A program made the translations under genes and the position numbers. Of a stretch of DNA of 64,000 bases, positions 19,333 through 26,760 are shown piece by piece (the stretch's first letter is position 1; every line of letters begins with the position of its first letter). Source of the stretch: RSA9 sp036381195. GTDB taxonomy: Bacteria; Gemmatimonadota; Gemmatimonadetes; Longimicrobiales; RSA9. The stretch covers positions 4,577 to 68,576 of the forward strand of contig DASVDH010000081.1 in the NCBI GenBank assembly GCA_036381195.1. The letters are read 5' to 3'. Below the pieces are notes generated by a model, which saw only the letters and a list, made by a program, of their open reading frames with translations, was not told the origin of the DNA and did no database searches.

Positions 19333-19560
19333 GGCATGGATGCGGCACACGGGCATGGATGCGGCACGCGGGCGGGCATTGACGCGGTGCGGGGATAGGC
19401 ATCGACGCGGCGGGCCGGGCAGCATCGATGCGGCGGGCGGCGTAGGCATCGACGCGGCATGCGGGCAGGCATCGCGCCGGGCGCGCCGGGCAGGCATCGA
19501 GTCCGGGACGGCGCGCGCGCATCGAATTCGAGGCGCCGCGTAGGCGTCGACGCGGCGGGC
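19333..19560 (+). repeat. degenerate tandem repeat, consensus GGCATCGATGCGGC
   Basis: About ten imperfect copies spaced 18-27 bases, for example GGCATGGATGCGGC at 19333 and 19352, GGCATCGACGCGG at 19398, GCATCGATGCGGC at 19423 and a last copy GGCGTCGACGCGGC at 19542. Copies differ by substitutions and spacer length, indicating an old or short-unit expansion. The core ATCGAT/GTCGAC is self-complementary. No coding function is supported. Confidence 0.6.
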
Positions 19561-19600
19561 GACCATTGCCTGCCGGCATGCGCCTCTTGCATGGGAAGTT

Positions 19601-19729
19601 TGCCGCCTCCGGTGCGGCAGGCTTCCACGGCAACCGTGGTCGACTCGGAGCGACGGACCTTTGCCGCACCGGACGCGGCGAACTTCCAATAGCTTGCTGA
19701 CTTGCGCGACGACATCGGCGGTTTGCCGC
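19601..19729. repeat. 62-bp hairpin repeat array, left copy (two units)
   Basis: TGCCGC landmarks at 19601, 19662 and 19724 define units of 61 and 62 bp. Each junction can fold as a TTTGCCGC/GCGGCGAA-type hairpin (for example 19661-19667 with 19675-19682). The second unit shares with the right-hand array the sequence GCGGCGAAC-TTCCA, a GCTGACTTG block and GACGACATCGGCGGTTTGCCGC. The same repeat family is found at 21344-21592 on the other side of the DUF559 gene. Confidence 0.75.
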
Positions 19730-19773
19730 GGGAGGCGGCGCCGGGGGGCGGGGCTCGTCGAGATGCTTGCTCC

Positions 19774-19790
19774 CGCCCGCGAAGCGGGCG
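19774..19790. terminator. hairpin 39 bases downstream of the DUF559 gene
   Basis: CGCCCGC-GAA-GCGGGCG, a perfect 7-bp stem with triloop downstream of the minus-strand gene. A terminator role fits the position but there is no U-tract. Confidence 0.4.
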
Positions 19791-19828
19791 AACACCCCTC
19801 CCCCGGGCCGCGGCGCCGCGAGCAGGGC

Positions 19829-20822
19829 TCATTGGCCGGCGCCTCCGAATAACGCCCGCGTCAACTGCACGAGCAACGCTTCGGGCGTGCGAACGAGCTG
19901 ATGCCAGGTGACGCGGATCACGCGATAGCCGGCGGCGGCCAACGCGAAATCGCGCCGCCGATCGGCCGCGATGCGTCCGCTCGTCGAATGGGATGCGTTG
20001 CCGTCGACCTCGACGACCAGCTTCTCGCGGCGCCAGACGGCATCGACTTCGAAGCCGGCGACGGTCGCGTTCGTCTCGGGCGCGTGAATGCCTGCCTTAC
20101 GGATGAGCGCCAGGAACGTCCGCTCGGCCTTGGAACGCGTGATCGTCGACTCTCCGGTTCCGAGCAGCGCTCTCAGCCGTGCGCTGCCGCGATGAGCAGG
20201 GTGCCGCTCCGCCATCTCGCCCAACTCGGCCGGCGTGGTCAGCCGCATTCCGAGTGCTTCGACCGCCGCCTTCTCGAGATCCCGGGCGGCGATGGCCGCC
20301 GCGAGGTCGAGCAGCGTGCGTGCGGGCGTGGTCTGCCGGACCCCATCCAGCGTCGTGATCTCATCGGGCCGAATGTCTCGAATCCGGTGGATGCGGATGC
20401 CGGGTCTCCGCCGGTCACCGCGGGCGAGGATCACGTGGACATGAGCATTGGCGCTGTCTGCTGGGGCGAATTTGTGCAGGCTGGCGGCGGTCTGGTGGCT
20501 CACCGCCGCATCGATACCGCACGCGAACAACGCCGCCAGGGCCCGGCCCTGCGCCGAGAGTAGGAAGGCCCACGGCATACACGCCACGGTGCAGCGGCAC
20601 GAGCAGCTTGCGGGCGATTCGCCGATCCACCGTGTCGGGCGGAACGCCGGCTGCGACCAGTTGGGCGCGTGTGACGACGCCGTGTTGCGTCGCGGCCAGG
20701 CAGAGGATCGCCTCGGTCGCCGCCGAGTGGCGGAGTGCTGCCGGCCCGGTCGCGCCCGGCCCGGGCGGCGAGCACGGCATGCCCGCAGGAGTGGCGTCTG
20801 GCGTTCGGACGGGGTTGACCAT
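19829..20822 (-). pseudogene. AbiEi-type winged-helix plus DUF559 (PD-(D/E)XK-like) protein, frameshifted
   Basis: Two frames join into one family protein. The N-terminal part (ATG 20822) carries an AbiEi-antitoxin-like winged helix: CLAATQHGVVTRAQLVAAGV and LLVPLHRGVYAVG. The C-terminal part, in another frame to the stop at 19829, continues with SAQGRALAALFACGIDAAVSH and ends in a DUF559 endonuclease-like domain with VDAVW and LVVEVDG (acidic residues of a Vsr-like core) and YRVIRVTWHQL. The switch lies at about 20560-20566 in an ACTCTCGG stretch; restoring one CT dinucleotide would reunite the frames. Such proteins are thought to be nuclease- or toxin-related; function is not established. 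Repeat arrays lie on both sides. Either a true pseudogene or a sequence error. Confidence 0.75.
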
Positions 20823-21958
20823 GGTCCGTTCCCTTTCCGCGGGCAGCGCGACCGGCCAGACTGCTCCGCGCGCCATCGCGGTCGTTGGCGGCCTCGATCG
20901 AGGCGGCGTTCGGGTGGCCCGGGCGTCACGCGCGGAACCCAGATCGTGACACCATCGGTGTTGACCCGGTCGCGCCGGCGATCGTCCCCGTGACCGATGC
21001 ATGCGAAGCCGGGGCGAGGCCATAGGTGGCGGGGACAGGCGAGACGATAAGCCAGTTTCACTCGATCGTGATCGGCACGCCGCGCCCCGAGGGCTCGGGC
21101 GTCGGCGTCGGGGCGGACAACTCCGGGCACGCATCCCCGCGCGCACGCACGGCGGACGCACGCACCTCCGCGGCCGGTCCACGGCGGTCTACCGCCGCCT
21201 CGCGGATCCCGGGCCGGATCAGGCTCGCACTGCGGGCGCACGCGTCGGAGAATGTCGTCGGGCCTGGACGGCCGCCGAGCTGCATCGGCACGGCGGACGT
21301 CCACTATCGGCCCCAGGCGTTCCCTAGTATTGGAAGATCACCGCGTCCGGTGCGGCGGGCTTCCACCACGGTCGTGCGGGGCGCGGGCTGACGGGAGTTC
21401 GCCGCGGCCGTCGCGGCGAACCTCCAACGCGCCGCTGAGTTGGGCGGGAGCGCGGGCGTTTTCCCGCACCCATCGCGGCGAACCTCCACCACAGCGCTGG
21501 CTCGGGCGAGGGCGTCCGCGGTTCGCCGCGCCCGTCGCGGCAAACCTCCACCACATCGCTGACTCGGGCGACGACGTTGGCGGTTCGCCGCAGGCCAGCG
21601 ACCGGCGGGAGCCCCAGACCGCCGCCCCCGCCCCCGGCCGGGCGGTGGGGAAGGTCGAGGCAGCACGCGGCCGTCCGGACGCCGCCCCGCTCCGCGCGCA
21701 CGGCCGGCGGGCGGGCGGTGCCGGCGTCGGGCGAGCGCGCGGTTTCGAGGCGAGGTCGTTGCCGCTCCTCGCCGCGACGGCGCTGCGCGAGCGGCTCGCC
21801 GCGCGGCGCGCCGGCGCACCACATCCCCCTCTCCATCCGACCTCCCGGCCGGTCTCGAACACCGCATCCACCGCCGCCCATCTTTGACCCGCCCGCAAGT
21901 CCGGCCATAGAATCCCGCACGGACACCCGACCGGAATCCAGCCGCACGGAGCCGGACG
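20823..21958. other. divergent intergenic region, 1136 bases, with the right-hand repeat array
   Basis: Separates the divergent DUF559 and GH9 genes. 20823-21340 shows no repeat or coding frame that can be supported. 21344-21592 is the four-unit 62-bp array. 21593-21958 is GC-rich with no recognised gene and must contain the GH9 promoter; a CGGAG site precedes the first GH9 ATG. Confidence 0.5.
21344..21592. repeat. 62-bp hairpin repeat array, right copy (four units)
   Basis: GTTCGCCGC landmarks at about 21397, 21459 (degenerate), 21521 and 21583 give an exact 62-bp period. The junction at 21397-21421 is a perfect 10-bp hairpin, GTTCGCCGCG-GCCGT-CGCGGCGAAC; that at 21520-21546 is an 11-bp stem with one mismatch. 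The rest of each unit, around CCTCCACCAC and CGCTGACTCGGGCGA, is also conserved, so whole units repeat, not only the palindrome. The first unit is the most diverged. Confidence 0.8.
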
Positions 21959-24900
21959 ATGACGGAACAGCGGAGCGGCGCCGCGCCGGGAGGCCACGCG
22001 CCCCGGGCCGCGGGCGCACCTGGCGGCCCGGCGCGATGCGCGCCGGCTGGCCGCGCGCCCCGCGGCGCGAGCGCGCCCGGACGCCGAGCGCGACGCACGC
22101 CCGCCGGACACTCCCCACGCATGCAGCGCACGGCGACCCCCGCAACTCGCGCGCGCATCCGCGCCCGCGCCCTCGCCCGCACGCTCGTCGGCACCAGCAC
22201 CCTCGCCCTCGCCCTCGCCTCGGCCCAGGCGGCTGCGCAGCAGCCGCCGCAGAAGCCGATGCCGCTCGAGGTCGAGTACTCCGCCGAGTTCCGCTGGCTG
22301 AACAAGCCGGTGCTCGCGAGGCGCATGCTGGACGACATGTCGGATCCGGCGACGTGGCGCTTTCGGGGCACGGGCAGGCTCACGCCGCTGCGCGACGCCG
22401 GCCCCGGCGGCGTGCCCGCGCTGCGCGTCGACGTGGACATGTACCGCGACGAGCCCGCGCCCACACGCAACGGGCTCTCGTCCGTGAACCTGCGCCGCTC
22501 GTTCGCCGGCGGAGACTGGAGCGGGTACAACCGCATCTCGTTGTGGATCCGGCCGGACGTCTCCGGCTTCCCGATGCTGCCGCTCCAGATCGTGCTGCAC
22601 AACGAGGGGCGGGAGAAGGTGCCGGATGCCTACTACCGCGAGGGCATCCACTACGTCACCCTCCAGAACGGGCGGTGGCAGCGGGTGGTGTGGGAGATCG
22701 AGCCGCTGCCGCGCGATCGCGTGACGGCGATCGAGATCGGCTACTGGGTCAACAAGATGTTCGCGGACCCGGGCGACCGCGTCGCGTTCGAGATCGCGGG
22801 GCTCGAGCTGGAGCGCGTCGAGCCGGACCACTACGAGGGCTGGAACGTGGCGCCCGGCAGGATCGCGTACAGCCACACCGGCTACGCGTTGGGCGGGGAA
22901 AAGACCGCGCTGGCCAGCGGGCTCGCGGCGCGTGAGTTCGAGCTGATCCGGTTGGGCGACGACGCGCCGCCACGCGCCGGCGGCCCCGGCGCTCCGCGCG
23001 CAGCCGCGGCTCTTCGCACCGGGGCTCCTACGGCTCCGCGTGCCGACGCCGACACGGCTCCGCGCGCAGCCGCCGCCGGTCCTCTCCGCACCGGCGCCGC
23101 CGCCGCCTCGCGCGTCGGCGATCCCGTCGCCCATCACGCCGCCGCCCCCACGGCGGCCGCGTACCAGGCCAGCTCCACGGAGGTCAACGCGCCGAACGTC
23201 GTCGTGCTGCGCAAGCCGGTGCGTACGGTCCACACGCGGCTGGGCGAGTTCCAGGTGCTGGACTTCTCCGAGGTGCGCACGCCGGGCCGCTACGTGCTGC
23301 GCGCCGGCGATGTGCGCACGCAGCCGTTCCGCATCGACGCGGATGTGTGGCGTGGCACGATCTGGAAGGCGATCAACTTCTTCTTCGGCGAGCGCTGCGG
23401 CTACGCGGTGCCCGGCTCGCACGGCGTGGACCACGCGGACTGGCTGGCGACGCACGGCGACCTGCGCATCGTGATGAACGGCGGGTGGCACGACGCGGGC
23501 GACCTCTCGCAGGGGATGGTGAACACCGGCGAGGCGACCTACGCGATGTTCGCGCTGGCGGAGCGGCTCCAGGCGCGAGGCGAGGATCCCGTGCTGTTGG
23601 GGCGGCTGCTGGAGGAGGCGAAGTGGGGGCTGGATTGGGTGCTGAGGGTCCGCTTCCCGGGCGGCTACCGGATCGGCTTCGCGAGCAACAACATCTGGAC
23701 CAACGGCATCATCGGCGACGCGGACGACCGCACGCGTGAGGCGCTGAACAACCCGAACGTCAACTACATCGCCGCGGCGGCCGCGGCCATCGCGTACCGC
23801 GTGCTGAAGGACCGCGAGCCGGAACTGGCCGCGCGTGCGCTGCGCATCGCCGAGGATGACTGGCGGTACGCGATCGCAGGCGTCGAGGGGCCGGAAACGT
23901 GGAGCACGCCCGCGTACCGCGCGATGCCCATCGAGCTGGCGGGCATCGGCATCACCGCGTCGCTGGAGCTGTGGCGCGCCACGGGCGGCCGGCAGTACGC
24001 GGAGAAGGCAGTCGAGTTGGCGCGCATCATCGTCGAGTCGCAGCAGAAGAGCTTCATCGGCACCGAGCACCCGCTCGCCGGCTTCTTCTACACCGGCCCG
24101 GGCAGCGACACGCTGTTCCACCAGTTCCACCGCGGCAACGACCAGGCGCCGATCGTCGCGCTGGCACAGCTCGTGGAGGCGTTCCCCGACCACCCGGACT
24201 GGATGCGCTGGTACGCGACGGTCGCGCGCTACGCGGAGTACCTGAAGGCGGGCGCGCGCACGATGGCGCCGTACGGCGTGCTGCCCGCATACGTCTACCG
24301 CGACACGGACCATCTCAGGATGACCGCGGACCTCGCCCGCTACCAGGCGACGCCGGAGGCGTACCGCGCGCAGGTGCTCGAGGGCATGCCGCTGGGCGAT
24401 GGCTGGTACCTGCGCGCGTTCCCGGTCTGGTTCGCGCGGCGCGGCAACTACGGCGTGCTGCTCTCGCAGGCGAAGGCGCTGTCCGCCGCCGCCCACCTGC
24501 GCGGCGACCTCGAGGCCGCGGAGCTGGCCGAGACGCAGGCGCAGTGGATCGTGGGCCGCAACCCGTTCACCCAGAGCACGATGATCGGCGAGGGCTACGA
24601 CTGGGCGCAGCAGTACAGCGTCTCGTCCGGCGACATCGTCGGCGCGCTGCCCGTGGGCATGCAGACCCGCGGCGCGCGCGACGTGCCGTACTGGCCGCCG
24701 TCGAACATGTACGTCTACAAGGAAGTCTGGGTGCATCCGGTCACGCGCTGGCTGTGGCTGATGCGCGACGTCGCGGGCCCGGCGCTGCTCGAGGGCCGGG
24801 CCGCTCCGGGCACGAGGACCGTCGAGCTGGTGGAGACGGCGACGTCGCGTGCGATCGCCCTCGACGCCGCTGCCGACGGCGCGTTCCGCGCATTCGTCCC

Positions 24901-25300
24901 CGCGGGCGAGTACATCCTGCGTGCGGCGGGCTTCGAGACACGCGTCGCGCTGCTGCCCGGCGGCACGCACCGCGTGGACCTCCGCCCGGGCCGTGCGCTG
25001 GACTTCAGCATCGACGCGGAGACGTCCGCGAGCGGCGATGTCACGATCCGCGTGACCGCGCGTGGCGATGGGCCGCACGTGTTCGCGCTGCGCGTGGAGA
25101 ACATGGACGTGGACGCGCGCGAGCGGGCGGTCACGCTGCGGCCGGGCGCGGCGCGGACGGTGGAGTGGAAGGGGAGGATGATCGCGCGCGACGAGCCGTG
25201 GGTCGCCGTCGTCGTCCCTGATGGCGATCCTGCCCAGCGGCGGGACGCGGTGGGCGCGCTCCCGCGCTACCGGATGGCTGCGGCCGAGGAGGCGCAGTGA
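21959..25300 (+). CDS. GH9 glycoside hydrolase (cellulase-family) with N-terminal carbohydrate-binding-like and Ig-like domains
   Basis: Secreted beta-glucanase/exo-glucosaminidase-type enzyme. ATG 21959 has CGGAG 7 nt upstream; ATG 22121 is an alternative that places the signal peptide (ending about AQAAAQQPP) right at the N-terminus. After it come a jelly-roll-like domain (about residues 85-320), a low-complexity Ala/Pro/Arg linker (about 338-405, bases 22967-23180), a CelD-type Ig-like segment (VVVLRKPVRTVHTRLGEFQV) and the (alpha/alpha)6 GH9 domain with the nucleophilic GGWHDAGD near residue 510, WIVGRNPFTQSTM, and a C-terminal YKEVWVH segment with the likely acid Glu. A further beta-domain of about 170 residues ends the protein. 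1113 residues is long for the family. Confidence 0.88.
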   Translation: MTEQRSGAAPGGHAPRAAGAPGGPARCAPAGRAPRGASAPGRRARRTPAGHSPRMQRTATPATRARIRARALARTLVGTSTLALALASAQAAAQQPPQKPMPLEVEYSAEFRWLNKPVLARRMLDDMSDPATWRFRGTGRLTPLRDAGPGGVPALRVDVDMYRDEPAPTRNGLSSVNLRRSFAGGDWSGYNRISLWIRPDVSGFPMLPLQIVLHNEGREKVPDAYYREGIHYVTLQNGRWQRVVWEIEPLPRDRVTAIEIGYWVNKMFADPGDRVAFEIAGLELERVEPDHYEGWNVAPGRIAYSHTGYALGGEKTALASGLAAREFELIRLGDDAPPRAGGPGAPRAAAALRTGAPTAPRADADTAPRAAAAGPLRTGAAAASRVGDPVAHHAAAPTAAAYQASSTEVNAPNVVVLRKPVRTVHTRLGEFQVLDFSEVRTPGRYVLRAGDVRTQPFRIDADVWRGTIWKAINFFFGERCGYAVPGSHGVDHADWLATHGDLRIVMNGGWHDAGDLSQGMVNTGEATYAMFALAERLQARGEDPVLLGRLLEEAKWGLDWVLRVRFPGGYRIGFASNNIWTNGIIGDADDRTREALNNPNVNYIAAAAAAIAYRVLKDREPELAARALRIAEDDWRYAIAGVEGPETWSTPAYRAMPIELAGIGITASLELWRATGGRQYAEKAVELARIIVESQQKSFIGTEHPLAGFFYTGPGSDTLFHQFHRGNDQAPIVALAQLVEAFPDHPDWMRWYATVARYAEYLKAGARTMAPYGVLPAYVYRDTDHLRMTADLARYQATPEAYRAQVLEGMPLGDGWYLRAFPVWFARRGNYGVLLSQAKALSAAAHLRGDLEAAELAETQAQWIVGRNPFTQSTMIGEGYDWAQQYSVSSGDIVGALPVGMQTRGARDVPYWPPSNMYVYKEVWVHPVTRWLWLMRDVAGPALLEGRAAPGTRTVELVETATSRAIALDAAADGAFRAFVPAGEYILRAAGFETRVALLPGGTHRVDLRPGRALDFSIDAETSASGDVTIRVTARGDGPHVFALRVENMDVDARERAVTLRPGAARTVEWKGRMIARDEPWVAVVVPDGDPAQRRDAVGALPRYRMAAAEEAQ

Positions 25301-25314
25301 CGGGGAACGAGCAC

Positions 25315-25356
25315 GAGTACGAGTACGAGTACGAGTACGAGTACGAGTACGAGTAC
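25315..25356 (+). repeat. (GAGTAC)7 hexanucleotide microsatellite
   Basis: Seven perfect GAGTAC units, flanked by degenerate copies (GAGCAC, GAGAGC, GAGTACGGGA, GAGAGAGAGC) from about 25305 to 25410. It fills the gap between the GH9 stop and the aminotransferase start. Confidence 0.9.
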
Positions 25357-25460
25357 GAGAGCGGGAACGAGTACGGGAGAGAGAGAGCGAGACCGGGAGC
25401 GAGAGCGTGAGCGGGAACGTTTACGGGCACGGGGACGGGGGGCTGCGTGGCGGCCCGCCG

Positions 25461-26642
25461 ATGCGAGCGCATGGCGGGGCGCTGCTGGAGTGCCAGCGCC
25501 ACCTCTTCTCGCTGCCGGACGACGTGCACTACCTCAACTGCGCGTACATGTCGCCGCTGCTGCGGAGCGTGGAGGAGGCGGGGATCGCGGGGATCCGGCG
25601 CAAGCGCCTGCCGAGCGAGATCGTGCCGGCGGACTTCTTCGCGGACCGGGACCGCGTGCGCGCGCTGTTCGCGCGGCTGATCAACGCACCGGATGCGTCG
25701 CGCGTCGCGCTCGTGCCCGCGGCGTCCTACGGGCTGGCGGTGGTCGCGCGTAACACGCGGCTCGGGAAGGGGCAGAACATCGTGGTCGTGGAGGAGCAGT
25801 TCCCGTCCAACGTGCACGTCTGGGCGCGGCTGTGCCGCGAGGCGGGCGGCGAGCTGCGCACGGTGCGGCGGCCGGAGGGCACTGGCGCGGGCGCTGCGTG
25901 GACCGAGCGCGTGCTGGAGGCGATGGACGAGGCCACGGCCGTCGTCGCGATGCCGCAGGTGCACTGGACCGACGGCACGCGGTTCGACCTCCTTCGCATC
26001 GGCGCGCGGGCGCGGGAGCTGGGCGCGGCGTTCGTGATCGACGGCACGCAGTCCGTGGGCGCGCTGCCGTTCGACGTGCAGACCATCCGGCCGGATGCGC
26101 TGGTGTGCGCCGGCTACAAGTGGCTGCTCGCGCCGTACGCGACCGGCGTGGCGTGGTACGGCCCGCGCTACGACGGCGGCGTCCCGCTCGAGGAGACGTG
26201 GATCGCCCGCGAGGGCAGCGAGGACTTCCGCTCGCTCGTGCACTACCGCGATGCGTACCAGCCCGGCGCCGTCCGCTACGACGCGGGCGGCTCGCCGAAC
26301 TTCATCCTGGTGCCGATGCTGGCGGCCGCGCTCGAGCAGGTGCTGGCGTGGACGCCGGACGCGATCCAGGCGTACTGCGCGGCGCTGACGCGCGAGCTGC
26401 TCGAGGAGGCGGCGGCGCTGGGGTACGGCGTCGAGGAGGAGGCATGGCGCGCGGCGCACCTGTTCGGGCTGCGCATGCCCGTCGGCGTGGACCTCGCCCG
26501 CGCGCAGGCGCTGCTGGCCGAGCGGCGGATCAGCGCGTCGCTGCGTGGCAGCGCGCTGCGGGTCTCGCCGCACGTCTACAACGACGAGCGCGATATCGAT
26601 GCGCTGCGGACGGCGCTGCGCACGATCGCCGGCGCCACGTGA
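25461..26642 (+). CDS. class V aminotransferase (cysteine desulfurase/isopenicillin-N-epimerase-like)
   Basis: PLP enzyme of about 393 residues. Fold-type I landmarks: LNCAYMSPLL N-terminus, a VPAASYGLAVVA segment that binds cofactor phosphate, HWTDGTRFDL, FVIDGTQSVGALPFDV with the Asp that pairs with the PLP pyridine nitrogen, and the Schiff-base Lys in CAGYKWLLAP. ATG 25461 sits just before the conserved start; an in-frame GTG at 25407 has a GGAG-like site and would add 18 residues partly encoded by the microsatellite flank. No SufE, NifU or other sulfur-transfer gene is nearby, so the substrate is unknown. The gene faces the second SusD across a strong terminator. Confidence 0.85.
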   Translation: MRAHGGALLECQRHLFSLPDDVHYLNCAYMSPLLRSVEEAGIAGIRRKRLPSEIVPADFFADRDRVRALFARLINAPDASRVALVPAASYGLAVVARNTRLGKGQNIVVVEEQFPSNVHVWARLCREAGGELRTVRRPEGTGAGAAWTERVLEAMDEATAVVAMPQVHWTDGTRFDLLRIGARARELGAAFVIDGTQSVGALPFDVQTIRPDALVCAGYKWLLAPYATGVAWYGPRYDGGVPLEETWIAREGSEDFRSLVHYRDAYQPGAVRYDAGGSPNFILVPMLAAALEQVLAWTPDAIQAYCAALTRELLEEAAALGYGVEEEAWRAAHLFGLRMPVGVDLARAQALLAERRISASLRGSALRVSPHVYNDERDIDALRTALRTIAGAT

Positions 26643-26657
26643 TGGATCGGATGACAA

Positions 26658-26687
26658 CCGCCCCGTGCAGGGACCTGCACGGGGCGG
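26658..26687. terminator. strong bidirectional terminator hairpin
   Basis: A perfect 14-bp stem (CCGCCCCGTGCAGG with its exact complement) and a minimal GA loop, 15 bases after the aminotransferase stop and 73 bases before the convergent SusD stop. It is the longest perfect hairpin noticed in the window. No T-run follows. Confidence 0.7.
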
Positions 26688-26760
26688 GAGAGAGTGTGAG
26701 GGCGCCGGCGCCCGCAGGCCGCGCCGCCGATCCCCCGGCAGCGCGGCGGCGGGCACGGCA

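Larger units (their letters stand above)
18936..19828. other. repeat-rich intergenic region, 893 bases, no gene
   Basis: Between the 5' end of the helicase gene and the 3' end of the frameshifted DUF559 gene. It holds three spaced 13-mers, a degenerate GGCATCGATGCGGC repeat field, one of the two 62-bp repeat arrays and a strong hairpin, listed separately. Open frames exist on both strands but consist of biased Arg/Ala/Pro or Gly codons with no family resemblance. The helicase promoter must lie at its left end. Confidence 0.6.

Noticed and set aside
19333..19560. Small repetitive peptide genes (AASMP-like or GIDAA-like repeats)
   Set aside because: Open frames over the degenerate DNA repeat exist in several phases on both strands, so the peptide repeat merely mirrors the DNA repeat; no start site supports expression.
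21344..21592. CRISPR array
   Set aside because: Units repeat along their whole 62 bp, including the parts that would be spacers, and no cas gene is present.
19601..21592. Integron attC sites
   Set aside because: Palindromic units of about 60 bp recall attC, but the RYYYAAC/GTTRRRY core pairs are not in place and there is no integrase.
21959..22120. Definite use of the first GH9 ATG
   Set aside because: The ribosome site favours 21959 but the signal peptide favours 22121; I kept the longer frame and flagged the alternative instead of deciding.
21338..25078. 1246-codon open frame on the minus strand
   Set aside because: It is the complement of the GH9 gene; composition is Arg/Ala/His-rich with no motif, a usual artefact of third-position GC bias.
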